A stretch of 64,000 nucleotides of DNA from Psychroflexus gondwanensis ACAM 44 (lineage in GTDB: Bacteria > Bacteroidota > Bacteroidia > Flavobacteriales > Flavobacteriaceae): positions 1-64,000 of the forward strand of contig NZ_APLF01000008.1 of NCBI RefSeq assembly GCF_000355905.1. The letters run 5' to 3'. The notes beneath the pieces were generated by a model. That model was not told the DNA's origin. It did no database searches and worked only from the letters and a program-made list of their open reading frames with translations. A program made the position numbers and the translations under genes. Every line of letters starts with the position of its first letter. Positions within the stretch are counted from its first letter, which is position 1. Shown piece after piece: positions 51,853 through 61,171 of the stretch.

Positions 51853-52182
51853 TTACTCCTCACTAGGAGCTATCTCAATTTTAAGACCCTCCATACGTTC
51901 AGTAATAGGGAGTTGACAGCTTAATCTGCTATTATCTTCTACATAGAAAGCTTCAGCAAGCATAGCTTCCTCTTCATCACCCTTTTCTGGGAGTGGAGTG
52001 TTGGATTGGACATAGCACTGGCAAGACGCACACATGGCCATACCTCCACAGATGCCAATAGTACCTTCAGGTGCAAGTTCATAAGAACGAATAACCTCCA
52101 TGAGATTCATAGCCATATCCGTGGGAGCATCTACTTGGTGGGACGTTCCTTCCCGATCGACTATTGTAATTTTTACATCCAT
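51853..52182 (-). CDS. 2Fe-2S ferredoxin
   Basis: The 109-residue electron carrier has the adrenodoxin-type cluster motif GICGGMAMCASCQC (Cys spacing C-x5-C-x2-C) and a fourth cysteine in RLSCQLPI about 37 residues later. The ATG at 52182 follows an AGGAG Shine-Dalgarno-like sequence and yields MDVKITIV, the normal first strand; the longer open frame starts without these. A reductase gene of FNR type lies just upstream, its likely partner, with a terminator between them. Confidence 0.9.
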   Translation of the reverse strand: MDVKITIVDREGTSHQVDAPTDMAMNLMEVIRSYELAPEGTIGICGGMAMCASCQCYVQSNTPLPEKGDEEEAMLAEAFYVEDNSRLSCQLPITERMEGLKIEIAPSEE

Positions 52183-52265
52183 AAGAATTCTCCTATCAAA
52201 GTTTAATTTGGTAAACAAAAGTACTAGGTCTGTAGCTACATGGTTAGTACTTTCGTGATGATTTT

Positions 52266-52303
52266 AAATAAAACACCTTGCTAAGATGTTTCCTAGCAAG
52301 GTG
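52266..52303 (-). terminator. Terminator of the ferredoxin reductase gene
   Basis: CACCTTGCTA and TAGCAAGGTG form a 10-bp perfect stem with a 10-base loop. On the minus strand it is followed by TTTTATTT. It separates the reductase transcript from the ferredoxin gene. Confidence 0.85.
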
Positions 52304-52323
52304 AGTTCGTTTGTAATATACTA

Positions 52324-53385
52324 TCAATCAATACTTCTTATTACGGCCTTAGGAGCCTCTTTTCTAGTGCCATCAAATCCAGTCACACCACCTACTGTTG
52401 TATACTTCATCACATAGCGTTTATCAGGATGGATTCTCCGAAAAGCGCTCTGACACATAAGCGTAGCTTCATGGAAACCACATAAAATTAATTTCAATTT
52501 TCCAGGATAGGTATTCACATCTCCAATAGCGTATATTCCAGGAATATTAGTTTGATAATCTAAGGTATTATCGACTTTTATAGCATTCTTTTCAATTTCT
52601 AATCCCCAGTCGGCAATAGGTCCTAATTTAGGGGACAAACCAAATAATGGGATAAAATAATCTGTATCTAATTCGAAATCCTCCTCAGGATTATTGTTCA
52701 TTCTTATAGACACGGACTCCAAGTGCTCGCCTCCGTGAACATCTACAATCTCTGCTGGAGTGATCAATTTTATTTTACCGATATCTTTTAATTCTTTCAC
52801 ACGATCTACGGACTCTAGAGCTCCTCTGAATTCATTTCGCCTATGGACTAAAGTTACTTCAGAAGCAATATCTGCCAAGTAAATACTCCAGTCCAAAGCA
52901 GAATCTCCACCACCTGCAATAACCACAGATTTATCTCTGAACTGCTCAGGGTCTTTTACCATGTAGTGAACTCCTTTATTTTCAAACAAAGAAAGATTAG
53001 CAATAGGTGGCTTTCTCGGTACAAAGCTCCCTAGACCTCCAGCAATCGCAATGATAGGGGCATGGTGTTTTGTTCCATGGTCTGTAGTGACAATAAAGCT
53101 TCCATCTTCTTGCTTTTCAATATCTTGAGCTTTTTCGCCCAAAGTAAATCCTGGTTGGAAAGATTTGATTTGCTCCATCAAGTTATCGACCAGTTGTCCA
53201 GCTTTTACCTCAGGAAATCCTGGGATATCATAGATAGGTTTCTTCGGATAAAGCTCAGATAATTGTCCTCCAGGTTGTGGTAGGGCATCTATGATATGAC
53301 ACTTCAGCTTTAATAAACCTGCTTCAAATACTGCAAAAAGTCCCGTTGGACCGGCGCCTATAATTAGAATATCAGTTTTAATCAT
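52324..53385 (-). CDS. Ferredoxin-NADP reductase (thioredoxin-reductase-like type)
   Basis: The 353-residue flavoprotein has FAD-binding IIGAGPTGLFAVFEAG (about 7-22), NADP-binding VVIAGGGDSALDWSIYL (about 154-170) and YAIGDVNTYPGK (about 288-299). There is no CxxC redox pair, which distinguishes it from thioredoxin reductase and matches the FNR group of Bacillus/Chlorobium type. It moves electrons between NADPH and ferredoxin. Downstream of nifU-mrp and next to ferredoxin, it fits iron-sulfur assembly or related redox supply. Confidence 0.87.
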   Translation of the reverse strand: MIKTDILIIGAGPTGLFAVFEAGLLKLKCHIIDALPQPGGQLSELYPKKPIYDIPGFPEVKAGQLVDNLMEQIKSFQPGFTLGEKAQDIEKQEDGSFIVTTDHGTKHHAPIIAIAGGLGSFVPRKPPIANLSLFENKGVHYMVKDPEQFRDKSVVIAGGGDSALDWSIYLADIASEVTLVHRRNEFRGALESVDRVKELKDIGKIKLITPAEIVDVHGGEHLESVSIRMNNNPEEDFELDTDYFIPLFGLSPKLGPIADWGLEIEKNAIKVDNTLDYQTNIPGIYAIGDVNTYPGKLKLILCGFHEATLMCQSAFRRIHPDKRYVMKYTTVGGVTGFDGTRKEAPKAVIRSID

Positions 53386-53427
53386 ACTTAAAAGTAACGT
53401 TTGAATAAAAATTAAAAAATCTCACTT

Positions 53428-53691
53428 TTATTTGTTAGCAAATTGACCTGCCTTCACATTTATCACCTCTTTTATTTGAGGGGCATGTTTTTTTATCGTC
53501 ATCTCTACTCCAGACTTTAAGGTCATTTGGTTGACTGTGCAGTCTACGCAAGTTCCTAAAAGTTGAACTTTAACCAGTGAGTCGTCTTCAATAGATAATA
53601 GCTCGATATCTCCACCATCACTTTTCAAAAAAGGACGAATTTCATCTAAAGCAACCTCTATTGTTCTTCTTAATTCTTGACCAGTTATCAT
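53428..53691 (-). CDS. NifU-type iron-sulfur scaffold protein
   Basis: The 87-residue protein consists only of the NifU C-terminal domain. It contains IRPFLKSDGGDIELLSI and the cluster-binding CVDC in LLGTCVDCTVNQMTLKSGVE (about 45-64). It transiently carries Fe-S clusters. Its start overlaps the stop of the Mrp ATPase gene by 4 bases, so the two are coupled and probably act together. Confidence 0.93.
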   Translation of the reverse strand: MITGQELRRTIEVALDEIRPFLKSDGGDIELLSIEDDSLVKVQLLGTCVDCTVNQMTLKSGVEMTIKKHAPQIKEVINVKAGQFANK

Positions 53692-54833
53692 ATTTTCTTA
53701 TTTTTTACGGCACTACAACCTGCCATGGTTGTTATCTTAATGGCTTCTGTAGGCGGTAAGTTGTTATTTCTATTCACCACTTGTTGTACAGTGTTTCTTG
53801 TTAATTCCTTGAAAGACTCACTAAGCGGTGTTCCATCTTGTAAAGCTGCAGGTCGACCGATATCGCCAGATTCTCTCAAGCTTTGTACCAAAGGAATCTC
53901 ACCTAAGAAAGGCACCCCGATATCATCAGCAAGGTATTTAGCTCCTTTTTCTCCAAAGATGTAATATTTGTTATCGGGTAATTCCTCTGGAGTGAAATAG
54001 GCCATATTTTCGCAGATACCTAAAACAGGAACGTTGATGCTTTCCTGTTGAAACATAGACACTGCTTTTTTGGCGTCTGCCAAAGCCACATTTTGAGGTG
54101 TGCTCACAATTAAAGCTCCTGTAATGGGCATGGACTGCATAATTGATAAATGAATATCTCCTGTTCCTGGAGGAAGATCAACTAATAAGAAATCGAGTTC
54201 TCCCCAATCTGCATCAAAAATCATTTGATTGAGAGCCTTTGCGGCCATAGGTCCTCTCCAAATAACAGCTTGATCGGGTTTGGTGAAAAATCCTATCGAC
54301 AATATTTTGACACCATAATTCTCAACTGGCTTCATTTTAGATTTACCGTCCTTGGTTACCGAAAGTGGCTTCTCATTAGCAACGTCAAACATTATTGGAC
54401 CAGATGGGCCATAAATATCAGCATCCAAAAGCCCTACTTTAAATCCCATCTTAGTTAGAGTTACCGCAAGATTTGCAGTGACTGTAGATTTTCCAACGCC
54501 TCCTTTGCCAGAAGCGACGGCTATGATATTTTGAATCCCAGGGATGGGTTTGCCTTTTATTTCATTGGTGGCTTTTTTCTCTTTAGCCTCCACACTAATT
54601 TTTACTTCAACTTTGGCTTTTGCGTAAACGTGCTTATGGATAGCCTTCATTACATCTACCTCTGCACGTTTCTTAATATGTAGGGCTGGAGTAGATAGTT
54701 TTAGATCTATAACAACCTCATCGCCAAAAGTGACAATATTTTGTAAAGCTCCACTTTCTACTATGTTTTGACCTTCACCTGCAACGCTTATAGTTTCAAG
54801 AGCCTTTTTAATGTCGTCTTTATTGAGTTTCAT
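53688..54833 (-). CDS. Mrp/ApbC-type iron-sulfur carrier ATPase
   Basis: The 381-residue protein has an N-terminal MIP18/DUF59-like domain (about 1-90) and a P-loop ATPase with ASGKGGVGKSTVTANLAV (about 107-124, deviant Walker A). LLDADIYGPSGP and DLPPGTGDIHLSI follow. The C-terminus contains AGCSA rather than the full CxxC that some Mrp proteins carry. It loads Fe-S clusters onto target proteins. First gene of the mrp-nifU pair. Confidence 0.92.
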   Translation of the reverse strand: MKLNKDDIKKALETISVAGEGQNIVESGALQNIVTFGDEVVIDLKLSTPALHIKKRAEVDVMKAIHKHVYAKAKVEVKISVEAKEKKATNEIKGKPIPGIQNIIAVASGKGGVGKSTVTANLAVTLTKMGFKVGLLDADIYGPSGPIMFDVANEKPLSVTKDGKSKMKPVENYGVKILSIGFFTKPDQAVIWRGPMAAKALNQMIFDADWGELDFLLVDLPPGTGDIHLSIMQSMPITGALIVSTPQNVALADAKKAVSMFQQESINVPVLGICENMAYFTPEELPDNKYYIFGEKGAKYLADDIGVPFLGEIPLVQSLRESGDIGRPAALQDGTPLSESFKELTRNTVQQVVNRNNNLPPTEAIKITTMAGCSAVKNKKI

Positions 54834-54871
54834 ACACTTATAAAAATTCTAATTAAGATTTAATCTAAATG

Positions 54872-54879
54872 CAAATATA
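54872..54879 (-). promoter_or_regulatory. -7 element of the mrp-nifU unit
   Basis: The minus strand reads TATATTTG (TAnnTTTG), 39 bases before the mrp start. No -33 TTG seen. Confidence 0.45.
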
Positions 54880-54977
54880 CAAGTTAATCATCTATTTGCT
54901 TATTTTATAAGCTATTTTACAAGATTTCTTAGGGATAAATTAACGTGTTGAAAAGTTTAGAGCTAAATCTTATCTTA

Positions 54978-55961
54978 TTAGAGAACCAGCAAATTGCAAC
55001 CTCGAATATCACTTTGATCAAAACGTCCTAAAATTTCAAATTCTGTTGCATTGATTTGCTTGCCAAGATCTTGAGTGGCGATAAAGGGGCAGGAGTCGAA
55101 ATTGGCCAGATCAATTACATTTATTCCACCTGTGCTTCCAAGGCCGAGATAGCAAAAGGGATCTTCGGTATCTCTTATCATGATTTTCATGTGTGCAGGA
55201 CACTGGAACTTGCTTTGCCCTTTAGAATAGGCCTGAGACAGGAGTTCTGTCATTCCATATTCGCTGTGAATATTCTTCATTCCAAACCCTTTAGAAAGGA
55301 TAGCATGAAGCTCTTTACGAATCATTTCTTTACGTCTGCCTTTCATTCCCCCTGTTTCCATCACAATGCTATGCTTCAATTGAAATTTTTTCTTTTCAAC
55401 CAAATCTAATAGGGCAAACGAAACTCCTATGAGTAGTATGTTATGTCCAGTATCGTCTAGTTTTTGAAGTGTTTCCGAAAGCTGTTCTATTTCATCTAAA
55501 TAAAAGCCACTCTCTTTAAATTTGCTTTTTTTTATAAAATGATCTACCATATAAATCAGCGAAGACCCCTCTCTTTCTAGGTAGGAAGGCAGTAAGCCTA
55601 AAATGACATAGTCTTCTATAGGACCATAAGCTTCTTCAAAAGTATGGATAAAGCTATCCTCATAAACCTTGAGGTCCTTAACGTAATGGCGACTTTGTTG
55701 TTGACCTGTGGTTCCACTGCTCAAAAAAGTCATTTCAGGAGTAAACTCTTTCGTTTTGACCTGGTGAGTCTTAAAGAATTCAATGGGTAAAAAAGGGATT
55801 TCCTTTAAGGTTTGAACCTTTTGTTCATTGATGTTTAAGTAACTACAAAATTCCTTATAAACAGAATTATACTGAATTTGTTCCTTAAAAAGCTTTAGAG
55901 CTATAGTTTCAAAATCTTTTTCTGATTGTATTGAAAAAGGAAAGGCAGAAGTCATATACAT
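54978..55961 (-). CDS. LuxE/PaaK-like acyl-protein synthetase
   Basis: The 327-residue member of the ANL-related LuxE family has FLPIEFFKTHQVKT (about 57-70), the AMP-binding loop FLSSGTTGQQQSRHYV (about 82-97), YMVDHFI and SEYGMTELLSQAY (about 237-249). LuxE activates fatty acids as acyl-AMP and holds them as a thioester; in non-luminous Bacteroidota the role is unknown, possibly acyl transfer for surface glycolipids. No luxC/D partner is nearby. The open frame starts at TTG; ATG at 55961 (or 55955) is preferred. Confidence 0.78.
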   Translation of the reverse strand: MYMTSAFPFSIQSEKDFETIALKLFKEQIQYNSVYKEFCSYLNINEQKVQTLKEIPFLPIEFFKTHQVKTKEFTPEMTFLSSGTTGQQQSRHYVKDLKVYEDSFIHTFEEAYGPIEDYVILGLLPSYLEREGSSLIYMVDHFIKKSKFKESGFYLDEIEQLSETLQKLDDTGHNILLIGVSFALLDLVEKKKFQLKHSIVMETGGMKGRRKEMIRKELHAILSKGFGMKNIHSEYGMTELLSQAYSKGQSKFQCPAHMKIMIRDTEDPFCYLGLGSTGGINVIDLANFDSCPFIATQDLGKQINATEFEILGRFDQSDIRGCNLLVL

Positions 55962-55984
55962 CAATTGACTTCAAAAGTAATAAA

Positions 55985-56010
55985 AAAACACCCTGTAGAA
56001 AGGGTGCTTT
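55985..56010 (-). terminator. Terminator of the T9SS surface-protein gene
   Basis: On the minus strand AAAGCACCCT and AGGGTGTTTT pair over about 10 positions (one G-U). Seven T follow, 20 bases after the stop. Confidence 0.85.
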
Positions 56011-56030
56011 AGTTTTAAAAGTATTTCAGT

Positions 56031-58076
56031 TTAGTTTATAACAATCTTTTTCGTAATAAAAGAGGCTCCTTGAATTACTCTTACAAGATAAACCCCAGTA
56101 TTGAGGTCTGATACATTTATAGATCCCAAAGCTTTTGAAGTTAACACGCGTTGTCCAAGCATATTGAAAAGCTGAACTTCCAAGTCAGCAGTTGTTGAAG
56201 ATTCAACTGTCAACATTCCATTAGATACTGGGTTTGGATAAATTTTAATGCTGGTGGAGTCAAAATTATTTAGACCTAAAGTTGTAGTAAAGGTTCCGAT
56301 TGGCCATGGATTTGTGGCAGCACCTTGTGAAGTGTCATCTTCATTTTCACCAGGACCGCTAAACTCCCAATTGTTGAGTACAAATGTTGCCCCATCTGGT
56401 CCGGAATTGTTAAGCCTATAGGTCCAACCATCTGTATATTCCCATGCTTCATCAGTCCCATCAGTATCTATATCTCCAAAAGTATCTATGACTTCTCCAT
56501 TTTGAAAAAGTTCTACAGCATCATCGCCATTGTTGTTGGCTACATTGGACGTGTAATCTGGATCAAACCCGAAAAACGCATTAAAATTAGGTTGTTCTGA
56601 AGCGATGTAGATATAGTCTCCAACAGAAGCAGCAACATTTGGAAAAGTAAATTCTTGCCCATCTGAACCACCACCATTATTGGCACTTCCCACTCCAAAA
56701 ACGCTCAAATCTGAAATATCTCTAATCACAAAGAGCTCAATAACCTTAGGCGTTCCTCCAGTTAAAGGCCCATCAAAAACTCCAGTAATCACCATATCGC
56801 TGGTCAACTCTCCCAATACATTACCACTAAGCGCTATAGTTTCTGAAGTTGCATTAGCACTACTTACCTCCAAACTTCCAGAATAGGGGCCTTCGGTAAG
56901 TCCGCTTGCTAATCTTACATATACAGTAGCACTAGCATTGCCACCAGTCTGAAGAATATCTACAGAAGTCGTAAATCCTGTACCCGTAGATAGGGAGACT
57001 TCAAAATTTTCAGAGACAGATATATTGATATCATCAATTAAAAATAGTCCTTCGACTCCAAAGCTTTCTTCTTCTGATGGACCCTCGCCTAGGTCGTAAT
57101 TTAAACCCAAAATATCTCCAGTTTGGACATCTAGTAGAGGTGTGACAGAAAGCACCTCTCCGCTCACGTTGACATTTTCTGTCAATCCATCAGCTACTGC
57201 GGTTATATCCCCATCATAAAACCCTGCAGATAAACCTGTCTGTAATCTTACGAAAATTTCAGTAGCGGGAACTTCTCCACTAGTTTGTGTTAAGGTTAGG
57301 GAGTTTGAGAATGTGCCTTGAGACGTTAGCGAAAGTTCAAAATTTGCAGGAGAGGAGACGCTGAGGTCCTCGGTGAGATTTAAGCCTTGAACAGTGAATG
57401 ATCCTTCAGCATTGATGGTATCAAAATTTCCTTCAAAATAAAATAAGCCAGCAACATCTGCACTGGTTACTATGGAAGCATTTCCGCTTCCAGTAGGACT
57501 AAACGTCCCAAAGGGCACCACAGTATCAAATCCATCTCCTCCGTTACAAAGGCCTTCTCCATCTAAAATGCCAACACCGCCAAAAAGCCAGTTTGCAGGA
57601 TTAAAATTACCTGCATTTGGAGTGGCACCATTTAATCTATAGGTGTAGCTATCCAAGTGATCCCAGGCAGTATTGGACCCGTCAATTCCATCTTCTCCAA
57701 ACCTATCGATGACTACATTATCTGGGTTGCTAATTTGGAAACCATCATTGCCATTACTGTTTATAGAACCATTGACAAGAACATTAGCTGTGATACCAAA
57801 TTCTTGTAGGAGAATAGTCTCGTCATTTGTAATGTAAACAAAATCATCATTTACAGTTCCTAAAGCTGAAATATCAATATTGGTGGTAAATCCACCTCCA
57901 TTAGACTGTCTTACGATGTTCCAACCTGCAAAATCGACACTACCCTCTACATATATTTCCAGAGTTCTACCATCGGCACCAGGGCAGGTAGAATCTATAT
58001 AACCTGTTATAATAGGATTCTGCGCAAAAGCAAAAGAGGAGAGTAATAAAATAAGTAAAAAAGTAATTTTTTTCAT
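56031..58076 (-). CDS. T9SS-secreted protein with two lamin-tail-like domains
   Basis: The 681-residue protein has a signal peptide ending FAFAQ. An N-terminal beta-sandwich domain (about 22-185) starts PIITGYIDSTCPGADGRTLE. Two central Ig-like repeats with VSSPANFELSLTSQGTFS and VSENFEVSLSTGTGFTTS follow. A second copy of the first domain (about 430-590, MVITGVFDGP to TYRLNNSGPDG) precedes a T9SS sorting domain with IYPNPVSNGMLTVESS. The end domains resemble lamin-tail domains common in secreted nucleases and phosphatases, but no catalytic domain is present. It is divergent from a TonB-dependent receptor gene. Confidence 0.8.
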   Translation of the reverse strand: MKKITFLLILLLSSFAFAQNPIITGYIDSTCPGADGRTLEIYVEGSVDFAGWNIVRQSNGGGFTTNIDISALGTVNDDFVYITNDETILLQEFGITANVLVNGSINSNGNDGFQISNPDNVVIDRFGEDGIDGSNTAWDHLDSYTYRLNGATPNAGNFNPANWLFGGVGILDGEGLCNGGDGFDTVVPFGTFSPTGSGNASIVTSADVAGLFYFEGNFDTINAEGSFTVQGLNLTEDLSVSSPANFELSLTSQGTFSNSLTLTQTSGEVPATEIFVRLQTGLSAGFYDGDITAVADGLTENVNVSGEVLSVTPLLDVQTGDILGLNYDLGEGPSEEESFGVEGLFLIDDINISVSENFEVSLSTGTGFTTSVDILQTGGNASATVYVRLASGLTEGPYSGSLEVSSANATSETIALSGNVLGELTSDMVITGVFDGPLTGGTPKVIELFVIRDISDLSVFGVGSANNGGGSDGQEFTFPNVAASVGDYIYIASEQPNFNAFFGFDPDYTSNVANNNGDDAVELFQNGEVIDTFGDIDTDGTDEAWEYTDGWTYRLNNSGPDGATFVLNNWEFSGPGENEDDTSQGAATNPWPIGTFTTTLGLNNFDSTSIKIYPNPVSNGMLTVESSTTADLEVQLFNMLGQRVLTSKALGSINVSDLNTGVYLVRVIQGASFITKKIVIN

Positions 58077-58271
58077 AATAGTTTCTTTAAAGCTTACTTA
58101 AAAATAATACATTTTTTATAAAAATAAAAGTCTTCTTATCACAATATCAATGAATTAACGCTTTGGTAAACTTGAAATCCAGTAAGAGAAGGAGCTTTCA
58201 AAATTCAAAATAGACAAGGTTAAGACAGTATTAATAAACCGAGAATCTATTAATCTTAATGAAATCTTTTG

Positions 58272-58316
58272 TTAACATCGAGATAACATCGACAGGAGGC
58301 TTGAAACTTAGATTTG
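58272..58316 (+). promoter_or_regulatory. PhoB-like direct-repeat operator and -7 element
   Basis: Two 11-bp direct repeats, TTAACATCGAG (58272-58282) and ATAACATCGAC (58283-58293), share TAACATCGA. They end 15 bases before TAGATTTG (58309-58316), a -7 match to TAnnTTTG. No -33 TTG is present; instead the repeats occupy that position. An 11-bp period is the pattern bound head-to-tail by PhoB/OmpR-type regulators acting as activators. A PhoB-type regulator gene lies 5 kb downstream. Confidence 0.6.
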
Positions 58317-58335
58317 CGTCAAAATTAAAACAGGA

Positions 58336-61131
58336 ATGCACAAACGATTAGTTATAATTTTAAGCTTAATATCTGCTATAGGTTTTTCTCAAAATTCTAA
58401 TAAAGGGACTCTCGTCGGAAAATTACTTGATAAAGATTTAGGGAATCAATCTTTACCATTTGCTAATGTTCAAATAAAAGGAACCTTAAAAGGGGCTACA
58501 ACGGATTTTGATGGTTTATATAAAATTGAAAACTTAGATCCTGGAACCTATACGGTCGTTTTTAGTTTTGTTGGGTATACTTCTGTGGAAGTTCCCGATG
58601 TAGAAATTGTTGCTGATAAAGTCACAGAAGTGAATACGACTTTGACATCCAGTGCTGCCTCTCTTCAAGAAGTGGTCATTACTACTGTATCTAGAAAAGA
58701 TTCTGAAGTTGCTCTTCTGTTAGAGCAAAAAGGAGCTATAAGTATTAAGGAAAGTATAGGGTCTCAGCAGTTAGCTAAATTGGGAGTTTCCGATGCAGCA
58801 GTGGCTACCACTAAAATTTCTGGGGTCTCCAATAGTGAAGGCTCAGGCGATATTTATGTAAGAGGTTTGGGAGATCGGTACTTACTAACCACCCTAAATG
58901 GATTGCCAATTCCATCGGATGATGTAGAAAAGAAGAATATCGATTTAAGTTTATTTCCTACTAGACTGGTTCAGAATATTTCCATCAGTAAGGCGTATTC
59001 TGTCAATATGTATGGTGACCAGGCTTCGGGAAATGTAGATATCACTTCTAGAGAATTAGTTGGTAATGAAGAGTATTCACTAGGTTTTTCTACGGGGATC
59101 AATACAGAAGCCGTTGGAGCAAATGATTTTAAACTAGGAGCTTATCAAAGTGATGTTAACCTAGGATTTTATAATAATTATCCCAACAATTTTGATGCGT
59201 TAACTCAGCAAAGCTGGAATACAGAATCTGTAGAGGCTCCTGTCAATCAAAATTTCAACTTTACTGCAGGTAAAAAGTTCGGAGATAAGTTTAGAACTTT
59301 AGTGACGGCTTCTCAAAAATCTAACTTCGAGTTTAGATCAGGAACTTTTCAGGAATACGATAACAATAACTTTAGAGATGGTTTTACCGATGTAGAAGAG
59401 TACAGAAAAGAGGTAACAACTTCTGCTTTGTTGGATTTGAGTTACAGATTTAACGATAAAAACAAAGTCAAATTTACTAGCTTATTTGTTAATAAATTAT
59501 CTGGGCAGGTTTTTGAAGCTGGAAGAAATGGAGAGGGCGTTGTCTTCGACGAAGTGGATCCTCAATCAGAATTGAATCAATTTATAAGAGATCAAAATAT
59601 CAAGAAAACCCAGCTGTGGGTGAATCAACTTATTGGCGAAAGTGAAATGGGAGTTCACAATATTGATTGGGCTGTTGGTTTAAACACCGTCAATGCCGAT
59701 GAACCTAACCGAATCAGAAATGAGATAAACTTTACCGACACCAGAGTAGAGTTAGGGAGAACGGGTGGTTTTCAGCAACGTAAAAGTAATCAAATCATAG
59801 ACGATTACGAAGTGAATGCAAGAATCAATGACTCCTTTAAAGTCACAAATTTAAAAGAAGAGGAAAACGATTTTGGATTGAAAGTGGATGTTGGTGGTAA
59901 CTTCAGATTCAAAGAAAGAGATTTCGCTTCACAGTTTACTGGGATCCAAGAAACCAATTTAAATAACGTTAACCCACCAAGCATAGATGATTTATCATCC
60001 GTATTTACTTTGGATAATGTAGAAAATGGATTGTTGGCTTACGTATCGCAACAGCCAGATTCCTATTTAGGCGAACTTGAAAGCTTAGGGGCTTATGCAC
60101 TTTTTAACTACAAAATGGAAAAATGGAATTTCAATTTCGGTGGACGTTTTGAATCCAATACTATAAATGTAAATTGGAATGTTAATAATTTTCCTGGAAG
60201 AATAGGAGCTGCTGTAAAGGAATACGAAAACTTCCTCCCTAGTTTGAATTTAAAATATGAGCTTAATGATAATAACAACTTAAGACTTTCTGCAAGTAAA
60301 ACCATTACGTTACCAGAATTCAAAGAAATCTCTCCTTTCGAATATGTTTCACCAAACGGACAAGTGACTAGAGGGAATCCTAACCTGGAGGCCAGTGAGA
60401 ATTACAACTTAGACTTAAAGTGGGAAATGTTCCCTTCCAATGGGGAGCTTATATCTGTCGCTGGTTTCTACAAGCAAATCAATGACCCTATCAACAGAGT
60501 TTTAACGAGAGGTGCTGCAGGTATTTTCTCTTACTTCAACTCTGGTGAACAAGCAGAAATTTACGGTCTTGAACTAGACACAAAACTGGATGTGATAGCA
60601 CGAGATAAAGATTTAGGTTATATGGTTAACGTCAACTTTAATGCAACTAGAATGTGGCATGAACAAGATCTCAAAGAAGTTTTTGAAATTATAAATGGAG
60701 AAAATAGATTGACTAGAACGTTTAGATACAACGGTAAAACCAAAACAGATCTACAAGGAGCTTCAGATTGGATTTTTAATGCCAATACTACTTTTGAGAC
60801 CACTGGAGAGAATCCATTTGTAGCCAATATTTCAGCTAATTATGCTTCTGAGAAAATATTTGCTTTAGGAAATCCAGACAACCAAGTGAATCCCGACGAG
60901 TTTTTTAATGAAGAAATACGGGAGCAAGGCTTTGTCGTTTTAAATGCAGTATTGAGAAAAGACATCAATGAAAACCTAAGTGTACAACTTATAGGTAAAA
61001 ATCTTTTGAATCCTCAAATTGAAAGGACTCAAACCATAAAACCCCTTAGTACGGGTGTTTCAAGAGAAGAAGTAGTTAGATCTTATACTAGAGGGGCGCA
61101 ACTATCTATAGGGTTTAATTATAATTTTTGA
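58336..61131 (+). CDS. TonB-dependent receptor
   Basis: The 931-residue outer-membrane receptor has a signal peptide ending GFSQ and a CarboxypepD_reg-like domain (about 25-105, with GATTDFDGLYKIENLDPGTY). A plug domain contains VRGLGDRYLLTTLNGLPIPS near 175. The barrel ends LSIGFNYNF. Substrate is unknown. It precedes a surface lipoprotein gene by 40 bases, so the two form an uptake pair, and it carries a direct-repeat operator at its promoter, consistent with control by a response regulator. The layout resembles phosphate-controlled receptor loci in Bacteroidota, but that is inference. Confidence 0.88.
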   Translation: MHKRLVIILSLISAIGFSQNSNKGTLVGKLLDKDLGNQSLPFANVQIKGTLKGATTDFDGLYKIENLDPGTYTVVFSFVGYTSVEVPDVEIVADKVTEVNTTLTSSAASLQEVVITTVSRKDSEVALLLEQKGAISIKESIGSQQLAKLGVSDAAVATTKISGVSNSEGSGDIYVRGLGDRYLLTTLNGLPIPSDDVEKKNIDLSLFPTRLVQNISISKAYSVNMYGDQASGNVDITSRELVGNEEYSLGFSTGINTEAVGANDFKLGAYQSDVNLGFYNNYPNNFDALTQQSWNTESVEAPVNQNFNFTAGKKFGDKFRTLVTASQKSNFEFRSGTFQEYDNNNFRDGFTDVEEYRKEVTTSALLDLSYRFNDKNKVKFTSLFVNKLSGQVFEAGRNGEGVVFDEVDPQSELNQFIRDQNIKKTQLWVNQLIGESEMGVHNIDWAVGLNTVNADEPNRIRNEINFTDTRVELGRTGGFQQRKSNQIIDDYEVNARINDSFKVTNLKEEENDFGLKVDVGGNFRFKERDFASQFTGIQETNLNNVNPPSIDDLSSVFTLDNVENGLLAYVSQQPDSYLGELESLGAYALFNYKMEKWNFNFGGRFESNTINVNWNVNNFPGRIGAAVKEYENFLPSLNLKYELNDNNNLRLSASKTITLPEFKEISPFEYVSPNGQVTRGNPNLEASENYNLDLKWEMFPSNGELISVAGFYKQINDPINRVLTRGAAGIFSYFNSGEQAEIYGLELDTKLDVIARDKDLGYMVNVNFNATRMWHEQDLKEVFEIINGENRLTRTFRYNGKTKTDLQGASDWIFNANTTFETTGENPFVANISANYASEKIFALGNPDNQVNPDEFFNEEIREQGFVVLNAVLRKDINENLSVQLIGKNLLNPQIERTQTIKPLSTGVSREEVVRSYTRGAQLSIGFNYNF

Positions 61132-61171
61132 ACTTAAACTTAATATAAAAATAACACTTAAACTTAGACAC

